This document shows, piece by piece, positions 1-8,616 of a DNA stretch of 64,000 nt (position 1 is its first letter; each line of letters begins with the position of its first letter). The notes below the pieces were generated by a model, which searched no databases, was not told where the DNA came from, and saw only the letters and a program-made list of their open reading frames with translations. Source of the stretch: Geminisphaera colitermitum TAV2. GTDB taxonomy: Bacteria > Verrucomicrobiota > Verrucomicrobiia > Opitutales > Opitutaceae. The translations under genes were made by a program, and so were the position numbers. The stretch covers positions 1 through 64,000 of the forward strand of contig NZ_ABEA03000188.1 in the NCBI RefSeq assembly GCF_000171235.2, read 5' to 3'.

Positions 1-2
1 CA

Positions 3-422
3 CTCCCCCGCTACCTGCGGGCAATGAAACTACGCGCCGACCGCTGGCGCCAAAACCAGGCAAAGGACGCCGACCGCGCCCGCAACCTCGCCCCCTACGA
101 AGCCCAGCTCACCCGCGACCCATCCCCCCTCCCTCCCGCCGCGCGCGACACCCTGCGCTGGCTCGTCGAAGAACTGCGAGTGAGCCTGTTCGCGCAAGAA
201 CTCGGCACCACCGAACCCATTTCTCCCGTAAAACTCGACCGGCTGATTGCCGCATGGCGGCGCGGCGGTGCGAACGGCGCGGGCGATGCGGGCGGCAGGG
301 CAGGGGAGCCGGCCCCCATCGTGGCCTCCCCGATCACGAAACCGGAGGAAAAAAAAGCGCCGCCGCTCAAAAGCTTTGGGGCGCTGGACGGCCTGTTCGG
401 CGGTGTGCGAAAGGCGCGCTGA
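3..422 (+). CDS. hrpA: C-terminal end of HrpA-type ATP-dependent RNA helicase (DUF3418 region), 5' truncated by window
   Basis: Translation has the LRWLVEELRVSLFAQELGTTEPISPVKL motif typical of the HrpA C-terminus; frame is open to the window edge. Confidence 0.75.
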   Translation, partial: LPRYLRAMKLRADRWRQNQAKDADRARNLAPYEAQLTRDPSPLPPAARDTLRWLVEELRVSLFAQELGTTEPISPVKLDRLIAAWRRGGANGAGDAGGRAGEPAPIVASPITKPEEKKAPPLKSFGALDGLFGGVRKAR

Positions 423-547
423 TACCAAAGATTCATTATTAGATGCTCCAACGCCCCATTTGTAGCTCCCCGAACTCCATCCGGAACTCCCAAAACTCCA
501 TTGGGGGCCCCCAATACGCCGTTTGGGCGTCCCAACACGGCATCAAG

Positions 548-587
548 TTCTGCTTCAGATGGTTTCAGGAAACCATCTGAAGCAGAA
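548..587. repeat. Perfect 19-bp-stem hairpin with 2-nt loop downstream of hrpA
   Basis: TTCTGCTTCAGATGGTTTC-AG-GAAACCATCTGAAGCAGAA, followed by an A-run. Confidence 0.8.
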
Positions 588-668
588 AAAAAACATTCTG
601 CTGCAATTTTTTGCCGCTCCGGCATTGACGTGCCCAGTTAAAATCCAACGCTCCCCAACTCCCCCCTC

Positions 669-3590
669 ATGCTTGCCTGTCCCCGCTTCAACAACACCCA
701 CCGGCCCGCCCGCACCCGTCGCGTAGCTGTCGCGCTTACGACCACGCTCCTCCTGCTCGCCCCCGCCTTCCTACTTGCCCCCCCCTCCACCTTCGCCCAA
801 GCCAAACCCGCCGCCCCCGTCATCCCCCAAATCCCCTTCCCCCAGATTCTCGCCGAAGCCGAGAACAACATCACCCAACGCCGCCCCGCCGACGCTGCCG
901 CGCTCCTTGACCGCGTCCTCAGCCGCGTGGCCGAAGGCGAAAAACTCCCCCAAGGCGCCGACATCAACCGCATCCGCCTCACCGCCGCCACCACCCACTT
1001 CCAATCGCAAAACTTCCCCCGCGCCATCGCCATCGCCCAACAACTCGCCGACCCCAAAAACCGCGACGCCACCGACTCCCAACGCGCCGAGGCCCGCATG
1101 ATCCACGGCCTCAGCCTCGCCCTCCAACAAAAATACGCCGACGCCATCCCCATCTTCCGCGCCGCCGAGCAATCCATTGCCCACCGCGACAAAGCCCTCC
1201 TCTACGGAGCCATGTCCGCCCAGCAAGCCAGCCAGCTCGAGACCGCCGCCGCCACCTACACCCGCCTCCTCACCACCGCTGCGCACGACCGCGACTGGGC
1301 CGACGCCGCCCTCTCCCTCATCTCCATCCGCATCCAGCAGAAAAAACTCCCCGACGCCCGCAACGGCCTCGACCTCCTTCGCAAAGACCTCCCCCTCGTC
1401 GATAACCTCGCCGGCCTCAACATCCTCAGCCTCCAACTCGGCGACGCCCTCCTCGCTGCCGGCGACCCCGCCGGAGCGCTCACCGCCTACCGCACCGTCC
1501 TCGACAAAGCCGAACTCCTCCGCCAGCAGTCCCACCGCACCCGCCGCCTCGAAACCGGCATCGAACGCGCCAAACTCCTCACCACCGCCGACGCCTCCAC
1601 CCTCGACGCCCTCCGCCGCGCCCAAGCCCGCCTCGACCAAATCAAGACTGCAGCCGCCGAAATCGAAAAACTCAAAAACTACGACGCCACCCTCCTCTTC
1701 CGCCTCGGCACCGCCTTCCAGCAACGCGGCGGCGCTTGGGAAGCAGCCATCGTTTTTGAAGAAATCATTACCCGCCACCCCACTGCCCCCGAACGCGAAA
1801 ACGCCTACTACGGCCTCGTCCGCGCCTACTCCGACGCCGGACGCTTCGACAAAACCTCCGCCGCCGCCGGACGCTTCATCAACGCCTACCCCAACAGCCA
1901 GTTCGCCCCCCAGGCCCTCTACCTCGCCGCCATGGCCGCCGGGCAACGCAAACTCCTCGCCACCCAACTCGAATTCCTCGGCATCGCCACCAAACGCTTC
2001 TCCCAATCCGAACTCGCCGAGCCCATGACCATGATGAAGGCCAACGCCCTCTTCAGCTCCGGCCTTTACGCCGAGGCCGGTCAAACCTGCCGCGAATACC
2101 TCGCCACCTACACCGGCTCCCAAGCCAAATTCCGCGAAGACGCCACCTACCTCGGCGCCATGGCCACTCTCGCCGAAGGCCGCATCACCGACGCCGCCGG
2201 CCAGATCGAAACCTACCTCAAAACCTACCCCGCCGGACGCTTTGCCTCCGACGCCGCCTACCGCCTCGCCGCCACCGACTACGCCCGCCAGAACAACGAC
2301 GCCGCCCTCAAACGCACCCAAGACTGGCTCGCCACCGCCGAACCCGGCAACCCCCAGCGCGGCGAAGTCGCCTCCCTCCAAGGCGACATCCTTGCCACCC
2401 TCGGACGCACCCCCGAAGCCATCACCGCCTACCGCACCGCCCTCGAATACTCCCTCTCCGACGACCAACTCGGCTACATCCTCGACGAACTCACCCGCCT
2501 CTACCAAAGCACCCGCGACTTTGAATCCGCCATTGCCCTCTGGGAAAACTTCGCCCGCGAGCACCCCGACCACCCCCTCACCATCAACGCCGCCTACTGG
2601 ATCGCCCGCCTCAACACCCGCCTTGGCCGCACCGACGCCGCCCTCACCCGCGTCTCCGAAATCGCCGCCCGCTACATCACCGAACCCGACCGCGACTCCG
2701 TTGAACGCCTCCTCGTCGAACTCTCCGCCCTCATCGCCCGCCCCCCCCGCGCCATCCGCGGCCAGCCCAAACCCACCGTCCCCACGCTCGACCAACTCTT
2801 TGCCCGCGTTGACAAAGAACTCCTCGTCAACGGCTCCGTCCGTCAAAACCCCACCGCGCAGGCCCGCGCCCTCTTCGTCCAGTCCGAGATTGCCAACTTC
2901 CGCAAAAACCCCGCCCGCTCCGCTGAAATCCTCGACCGCCTTGCCGCCCTCTATCCCATCGACACCCTCCCCCCCGGCATCCTCGGCAAACTCGGCGACC
3001 ACATGCTCGCCAAAACCCCGCCCGCCCCCGACCTCGCCCGCGCCTGTTACACCCGCATCGTCACCGCCTACCCCAAGTCCATATTTGCCGACTTCGGCTA
3101 CGCCGGCCTCGGCCAGCTTGCCCTCCGCGACGGCAACGGCGAAGACGCCCTCCAGCAATTCAACAACGCCATCGACCTCGCCGGAGCCCGCTTCAAACTC
3201 CTTGACGCCACCCTTGGCCGCGCCCGCGCCCTCCTCCTTCTCAACCGCCTCGACGACGCCAAAGACCTCTACGAACAAGTCGCCGGCAACCGCACTTGGC
3301 GCGGCGAAGCCACCGCCGAGAGCGTCTATTCCCTCGGCCAGATATTCCTCAAACGAGGCACCCCCGAAGACCTCGCCCAAGCGCAGGCCCGCTTCCAGCG
3401 CGTTTACATCTCCTACAAAAAATGGACTCCCTGGGTCGCCAAATCCTACCTCGGCAGTGCCGACGCCTTTGAAAAACTCGGCCAAAAGCAGGAAGCCATC
3501 AACACCCTCCGCGAAATGCTCCGGCAGGAACGCCTTGCCTCCCTCCCCGAAACCGCCACCGCCCGCCAACGCCTCGCCGTCCTCGAATAA
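669..3590 (+). CDS. Large secreted TPR-repeat protein
   Basis: 973 aa, N-terminal hydrophobic signal, repeated A-x-x-x-Y/F TPR-like helices (e.g. YPNSQFAPQALYLAA). Confidence 0.75.
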   Translation: MLACPRFNNTHRPARTRRVAVALTTTLLLLAPAFLLAPPSTFAQAKPAAPVIPQIPFPQILAEAENNITQRRPADAAALLDRVLSRVAEGEKLPQGADINRIRLTAATTHFQSQNFPRAIAIAQQLADPKNRDATDSQRAEARMIHGLSLALQQKYADAIPIFRAAEQSIAHRDKALLYGAMSAQQASQLETAAATYTRLLTTAAHDRDWADAALSLISIRIQQKKLPDARNGLDLLRKDLPLVDNLAGLNILSLQLGDALLAAGDPAGALTAYRTVLDKAELLRQQSHRTRRLETGIERAKLLTTADASTLDALRRAQARLDQIKTAAAEIEKLKNYDATLLFRLGTAFQQRGGAWEAAIVFEEIITRHPTAPERENAYYGLVRAYSDAGRFDKTSAAAGRFINAYPNSQFAPQALYLAAMAAGQRKLLATQLEFLGIATKRFSQSELAEPMTMMKANALFSSGLYAEAGQTCREYLATYTGSQAKFREDATYLGAMATLAEGRITDAAGQIETYLKTYPAGRFASDAAYRLAATDYARQNNDAALKRTQDWLATAEPGNPQRGEVASLQGDILATLGRTPEAITAYRTALEYSLSDDQLGYILDELTRLYQSTRDFESAIALWENFAREHPDHPLTINAAYWIARLNTRLGRTDAALTRVSEIAARYITEPDRDSVERLLVELSALIARPPRAIRGQPKPTVPTLDQLFARVDKELLVNGSVRQNPTAQARALFVQSEIANFRKNPARSAEILDRLAALYPIDTLPPGILGKLGDHMLAKTPPAPDLARACYTRIVTAYPKSIFADFGYAGLGQLALRDGNGEDALQQFNNAIDLAGARFKLLDATLGRARALLLLNRLDDAKDLYEQVAGNRTWRGEATAESVYSLGQIFLKRGTPEDLAQAQARFQRVYISYKKWTPWVAKSYLGSADAFEKLGQKQEAINTLREMLRQERLASLPETATARQRLAVLE

Positions 3591-3638
3591 AAAAAAGCTG
3601 AAAAGCTAAAAAGCTAAAATAAGGCGACCCAAAGCACC

Positions 3639-4499
3639 ATGAAACACCTTCGCTCCGCTCTCCCCCCCCCCCGCTCCTTTTTCAGCTTTTTAGTTTTTAG
3701 CTTTTCAGCTTTTTTTATTCACGCCCAAACCTACATCCTCGACAACGGAGCCGCCGTCCCCGCCGCTGCGGTCAAAGTTTCCGGCGCCGACCTCGTGCAA
3801 GCCCTTGCTGACGGCGCAGCCGAACGCCGATTCCCCATCGCCAACATCGCCCGGCTCGATTTTCCCGAACCACCCGAACTCGCTGAAACCGCCGCTCTCA
3901 TCACCAGCGGACAATCCGCACAAGCCCTCTACAAAATAGAACCCGTTTACCGCCAGTTTGCCCCCTTCTCCAAACTCCCCGGCTCCTATTGGAGCGAAGC
4001 AGCCATCCTGCGCCTCCGCGCCCTCCTCCTCCCCCCCAACACCAAAGCCGATCCCAAGGCCGCCGAGGAAGCCCCTGCGCGCATCCGTGCCGCCGCCCGC
4101 GAAATAATGAGCACCTCCACCGACCCGGAAGCCATTGGAGAAGCCAGACTCGCCCTTGCCGAACTCGACATCCGCTCCGGACGTCCCGAGATGGCCGTCG
4201 CCATGCTCAACGAAATCGTTCGTGACGCCCCCGGCACTGTCAAAGCCCGCGCCTGGCTCCTTCGCGGCGACCTCGCCATGAAACGCAATGCCTACGAAGA
4301 AGCCCTCGACGCCTACCTGCGCATCCCTGCCCTCTTTGGCACGCTCGACGATCTCATGCCCGCCGCCCTCCTTGGCAGTGCCCGCGCCTACAAAGGCTAC
4401 GGCGACAAAGACCGCGCCGAACGCGCCTACCTCGACCTCCTCGACAACTACAAAACCACCCCGCAAGCCACCGCCGCCAAAGCCGAATCCGGACTATAA
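3639..4499 (+). CDS. Secreted TPR-like protein
   Basis: 286 aa, signal peptide SFFSFLVFSFSAFFIHAQ, C-terminal TPR-like helices. Confidence 0.65.
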   Translation: MKHLRSALPPPRSFFSFLVFSFSAFFIHAQTYILDNGAAVPAAAVKVSGADLVQALADGAAERRFPIANIARLDFPEPPELAETAALITSGQSAQALYKIEPVYRQFAPFSKLPGSYWSEAAILRLRALLLPPNTKADPKAAEEAPARIRAAAREIMSTSTDPEAIGEARLALAELDIRSGRPEMAVAMLNEIVRDAPGTVKARAWLLRGDLAMKRNAYEEALDAYLRIPALFGTLDDLMPAALLGSARAYKGYGDKDRAERAYLDLLDNYKTTPQATAAKAESGL

Positions 4500-4625
4500 A
4501 AAATTAATAATTAAAAATTACAGACCTACGCATATGTCCTCCTCAACCAATTCCAATGGCCCCCCCCCCCCCTGTTCCCCAGCAACAATCAACACCGTCA
4601 CTCCCCGTCCGCTTCAGGGAACTTC

Positions 4626-4830
4626 TAAAAATTACACAGAGGACACAGAGGAGGCACAGAGTTTGGGGAGGCCTGTCCGGTGGAAGGACATTTTCCTCGC
4701 GAATGAATGTCTCTGTAATTCATTTATTATAAATAAAATAATATTTCTTACGGAAAAAAGAGCAAAGTCGTTTTGTCCTCCCTAAACTCTGTGCCTTCTC
4801 TGTGATCTCTGTGTAATTTCTGATTTTTAG
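4626..4830. repeat. Intergenic long inverted-repeat element with CACAGAG-type repeats
   Basis: Left arm TAAAAATTACACAGAGGACACAGAGGAGGCACAGAGTTTGGGGAGG; right arm is its imperfect reverse complement (CCTAAACTCTGTGCCTTCTCTGTGATCTCTGTGTAATTTC). Confidence 0.75.
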
Positions 4831-4870
4831 AACCACCCTTAATTATTAATTCTTAATTCTTAATTTCATC

Positions 4871-5701
4871 ATGAACCTCCCCCGCCACATCGCCACCGCC
4901 CTCGCGGCGCTGGCCCCGATTACCGCCCTCGCGCAACAAACCGCCAACGGCGCCGCTGCCGAGACGACCGTCAAGACCAAGTCCCTCCTCGCCGAACTCA
5001 GCGCCCCCTCCATCATCCCGCTCTGGTTCTGCTCCGCGGTCATCGTTTACCTCGTGATCGACCTCTATCTCAAGACGGCGCACAAACAATGCATCCGCCC
5101 CGCCGCCGTTGCCACCCTTCGGCAGCAATTCCGCGACGGAGCCTACCAGGACGCCTTCACCTGGACTGAACAACACCCCTCGCCCCTCGCCAACGTCATC
5201 CACGCCGGCCTCCGCCACTCGCCCAACGGCAAACAAGCCGCCGAGGACGCCATGGCCATTGCCATCGTCGGCGAAAACACCAGTTACCAAAACCGCATCG
5301 CCTACCTCTCCGTCATCGGCGTCATCGCCCCTATGATCGGACTCACCGGCACGGTGATCGGCATGATCTCGGCCTTCGCCTCCATGAGCCAGGCCGGAGC
5401 CGCCGACCCCTCCAAACTCTCCGGGGCCATCGGACACGTGCTTCACGCCACGGCCTCCGGACTGGCGGTGGCGATTCCCGCCTTCGTATTCTATTATCTG
5501 ATACGCAACCGCGTCACGCGCGTCATCCACGAACTCTCCATCGCCGCGACCGACCTTTTTAGAAAATTCCCCTACGAGCACCTCGAACACGTCGAGTTTA
5601 CCGGCGGCGAAACCTACGCCGGCCTCCCCAACTGGCTCCGTCCCCAAACCGAACAGCGCGAGCAACCCGCCGCCGAAGCCGCCCCCGACACCGCCAGCTA
5701 A
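4871..5701 (+). CDS. MotA/TolQ/ExbB-family proton channel
   Basis: Three TM segments; APMIGLTGTVIGMISAF and ASGLAVAIPAFVFYYLIRNRV motifs. Confidence 0.9.
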   Translation: MNLPRHIATALAALAPITALAQQTANGAAAETTVKTKSLLAELSAPSIIPLWFCSAVIVYLVIDLYLKTAHKQCIRPAAVATLRQQFRDGAYQDAFTWTEQHPSPLANVIHAGLRHSPNGKQAAEDAMAIAIVGENTSYQNRIAYLSVIGVIAPMIGLTGTVIGMISAFASMSQAGAADPSKLSGAIGHVLHATASGLAVAIPAFVFYYLIRNRVTRVIHELSIAATDLFRKFPYEHLEHVEFTGGETYAGLPNWLRPQTEQREQPAAEAAPDTAS

Positions 5702-5745
5702 TCCTCCTCCGAACCCTGAACACCCAACCCTAACCCACTACCACC

Positions 5746-6168
5746 ATGGCCAGCAGTGCAGGCGGCGAAGGCGAGCCCGAATTCCAGATCGCCCCCATGC
5801 TCGACGTCATGCTCGTGCTGCTCATCTTCTTCATGAGCATCACGGCGACGGCGGTGAGTCGATACGACCCTGCGATTCAGGTTCCCGTTGCGCCCGACGC
5901 CAACAAGAAGGAGGACTCCCAAAGCGAACTCGTATTCAACATCGCGTGGAAGCCTGACGCGCACGCCGCGCAAATCACCTACGAAGAAGAGCCGGTTAAT
6001 TTCGAGGCGGTCATTCCCCGCCTTGCCCGGCACCTCAAGGCCGATCCCAAGGTCCGCGTCCTCATCCGAGCCGACAACGAAACCCCCGTCAGTTACATCA
6101 ACCAAGTCATCGAAGCCGCCGCCAAAGCCGGCATCGTGGACATCACTTTCGCCACCATGAACCGATGA
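5746..6168 (+). CDS. ExbD/TolR-family protein
   Basis: FQIAPMLDVMLVLLIFFM motif. Confidence 0.9.
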   Translation: MASSAGGEGEPEFQIAPMLDVMLVLLIFFMSITATAVSRYDPAIQVPVAPDANKKEDSQSELVFNIAWKPDAHAAQITYEEEPVNFEAVIPRLARHLKADPKVRVLIRADNETPVSYINQVIEAAAKAGIVDITFATMNR

Positions 6169-6196
6169 AAAAAAGCTAAACAGCTTTTTCCCTTCC

Positions 6197-6640
6197 ATGC
6201 GCCTTCCCGCCCACACCGCCAATCCCGACGTTGGCTTCCAGATCGCCCCCATGCTCGACGTGATGCTCGTGCTGCTTATCTTCTTTATGGCGCTGGCCGC
6301 GCAAATCCGCATCGAACACATCCTCCAGACCAAACTCCCCGGCGTGGCCGTGGCGAGCGGAACCGCCGAGTTTGTTGACGAGCAAATCCTCATCATAGAC
6401 GAAGCCGGCGAAGTCACCCTCAACGACGAAACCTACGACAACGCAGCCAGCCACGAAATGCCCCAACTCACCGGCACCCTCATGCGCCTCAAAGAATCGA
6501 GCGACGCCGCCAAGAGCAAAGTCGTCGTCACCCTCGTCAGCCACCCCGAGTCCCCCTACTACCGCACCATCGACGTCCTCAACGCCCTCGCCGTCGCCGG
6601 CATCACCAACGTCACCTTCACCGCCGACGCGGAACTGTAA
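6197..6640 (+). CDS. ExbD/TolR-family protein, second copy
   Basis: FQIAPMLDVMLVLLIFFMALAAQ motif. Confidence 0.9.
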   Translation: MRLPAHTANPDVGFQIAPMLDVMLVLLIFFMALAAQIRIEHILQTKLPGVAVASGTAEFVDEQILIIDEAGEVTLNDETYDNAASHEMPQLTGTLMRLKESSDAAKSKVVVTLVSHPESPYYRTIDVLNALAVAGITNVTFTADAEL

Positions 6641-6649
6641 CCAAATCCC

Positions 6650-8128
6650 ATGAGCGTCCCCCCTCGTGCCAAAAAAACACTCATCGAACGCGTCACCAGC
6701 AGCGTCCCCCTGCTTGTTACCGTCATCATCCACGTCATCCTGATCCTTATCGCGGGCGCATTTGTCGTGCAGGAGCAAATCCTCAAGCCGAAGAAAAAAT
6801 TCGAGGCCGCCGCCGCCACCGAGTCCACCGCGCAAAAACAAATCGAACACCGCCTTCAGGTCGCCCGCAAAAGCAGCGCCACCGCCAGCAGCAGCACTCC
6901 CATCTCGGCCAACCGCATCTATTCCAGTGCCGAAGGCGCGCTCCAACTCCCCGAGATGCCCGACCTGCCCAGCATGGGCGCGGGCGGTTTTGGGGGCTTC
7001 GGCTCCGGTGTGGACATCGGTGCCGGCACGGGTGGCGGCATGGGCGGCGTCGGCAACACCAGCCTCGGCGGACGCGGCTTCATGTCCCTCTCCTTCCTCG
7101 GCATGACCAGCCAGAACGTCAGCAAAATCGTCTTCGTTCTCGATATTGGCACCGAGCTCATGGACATCCGCAAAGGCGGCTTCCCTGCATTCCAAATCAT
7201 CCGCGAGCAGATCATGCAACTCGTCAACAGCCTCCCCCCCTCCGCCGAGTTTGGCGTCGTCCTCTTCGAGACCGGCGCCTACGGCAGTCGCGGACGCGTG
7301 GCCGCCTATCGCGGCGAACTCATGGCCGCCAACGTTGCCAACAAAGAAGACTTTTTCCGCTGGCTGACCCCCATCAACACTGACGCCAAACGCACCGGCA
7401 TCCAATCCGTCCCCCGCAGTTCCTTCTTCAAACCCAAGCCCCTCCCCCCCAACGCCGGCATCGACCCCCTCTTCAAAGCTCCCGACTGGGCCTACGCCCT
7501 GCACATGGCCCTCGAAATGCAGCCTGACACCGTTTACATCATCACCGGCAGCCAAGGCACCACATGGCGACGCGCCACCGACGCCGAACTCGCCAAGCGC
7601 AAACGCGCCTACGACGAAAAAGTGGACGACCTCAGAAAACGCGGCATCCCCGACATCAAAGCCGCCATGGAGGCCCGCCGCGCCGCCTACGCCAAAGCCC
7701 GCCGCGAACTCGATGCCATCAACGAAAAACTTAAGGCCCAAGGCAAACAACCCCTTGTGGCCCGCGTCCCCGAACGCATCTTCCAAAAAGACTTCCAGGC
7801 CGAACTCACCAAACTCGGTTACAGCATCAAACTCGACGGCACTGGCTGGACCGACAAAGACGGCAAAACCATTGGCTGGGTCGGTTACGTTGAGCACGCC
7901 AACGAACCTTTTTCGGAGAACTACAATTACATTTCCCGACTCCAGGCCGCGCTTGTGCCCAAGCGGGCCACCATCAACGTATTTCTCTTTGTCGGACCCA
8001 ACGAGCAACCCAAGGAACCGATGGAGAACCTCGGCAAAGTAGCGAGCCGCAACAACGGTCGTTTCGAACTCCTTACGACCAAGCGCCTCGAAGAACTCAA
8101 GCGCCGCGCCGCCGAAGCCAACAAATAG
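6650..8128 (+). CDS. Membrane-anchored protein with VWA-like region, Gly-rich linker
   Basis: N-terminal TM, Gly-rich segment, then KIVFVLDIGTELMDIRKGGFPAFQIIREQI resembling a VWA core. Confidence 0.6.
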   Translation: MSVPPRAKKTLIERVTSSVPLLVTVIIHVILILIAGAFVVQEQILKPKKKFEAAAATESTAQKQIEHRLQVARKSSATASSSTPISANRIYSSAEGALQLPEMPDLPSMGAGGFGGFGSGVDIGAGTGGGMGGVGNTSLGGRGFMSLSFLGMTSQNVSKIVFVLDIGTELMDIRKGGFPAFQIIREQIMQLVNSLPPSAEFGVVLFETGAYGSRGRVAAYRGELMAANVANKEDFFRWLTPINTDAKRTGIQSVPRSSFFKPKPLPPNAGIDPLFKAPDWAYALHMALEMQPDTVYIITGSQGTTWRRATDAELAKRKRAYDEKVDDLRKRGIPDIKAAMEARRAAYAKARRELDAINEKLKAQGKQPLVARVPERIFQKDFQAELTKLGYSIKLDGTGWTDKDGKTIGWVGYVEHANEPFSENYNYISRLQAALVPKRATINVFLFVGPNEQPKEPMENLGKVASRNNGRFELLTTKRLEELKRRAAEANK

Positions 8129-8257
8129 AGCAGGGGGGGCACGCTTTCTTCATTGGACGCCTCACTGGGTGAGTTCGAGTATTTTGGGTTCAATCTGTCG
8201 CAAAATTCAAATCTCACGCGGAGTCGCGGAGTCGCGGGGGCGCGGAGGGATCGGATT

Positions 8258-8426
8258 TAGAGCGTTTTCAGTTGAGTTGTAGCCATCGTCTTCCCGGTAG
8301 GGAGGCCTCTCCGAGGCCTCCGAAACCACGCTCCAAGCACCTACGAGTTTCGCATTCTCGGCGGAGGCCTCGGAGAGGCCTCCCTACCAGGTATTGAATG
8401 GCTATAGTTTAAATGAAACGGCTCTA
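8258..8426. repeat. MITE-like element copy 1 (TAGAGC...GCTCTA ends, GGCCTC hairpin core)
   Basis: Imperfect terminal inverted repeats (TAGAGCGTTTTCAGTTGAGTTGTAGCCAT / ATGGCTATAGTTTAAATGAAACGGCTCTA) around GGTAGGGAGGCCTCTCCGAGGCCTCCG...CGGAGGCCTCGGAGAGGCCTCCCTACC; second copy at 63360-63543. Confidence 0.8.
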
Positions 8427-8484
8427 AATTACATAATTACAATTATATGAATAAATTATGGATTTGTTCAACAGCACCGAGCAG

Positions 8485-8612
8485 AATGTTTGAAATAGTG
8501 CGATCTGGCCTGATTTGGTGCGATTTGCCCGCTGGGAGACGGCTCCAAAAGCGAGCGGGGCGGTGAATGTTTGAAACACCAGCCCCGCGTGACGTGTGCG
8601 AAATGTTTGAAA
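8485..8612 (+). promoter_or_regulatory. Candidate transposase-binding sites at prophage left end (3 x AATGTTTGAAA)
   Basis: Exact AATGTTTGAAA at 8485-8495, 8566-8576 and 8602-8612, all in the same orientation. Confidence 0.5.
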
Positions 8613-8616
8613 CGGG

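Noticed and set aside
550-585. Neisserial-type DNA uptake sequence
   Set aside because: CCATCTGAA resembles but does not match GCCGTCTGAA; single locus only
771-3569. 932-aa minus-strand ORF antisense to the TPR gene
   Set aside because: Gly/Glu/Val-biased composition typical of antisense frames in GC-rich DNA; the plus-strand ORF has coherent TPR structure
6176-8008. 610-aa minus-strand ORF
   Set aside because: Antisense to ExbD and VWA-like genes with recognisable motifs
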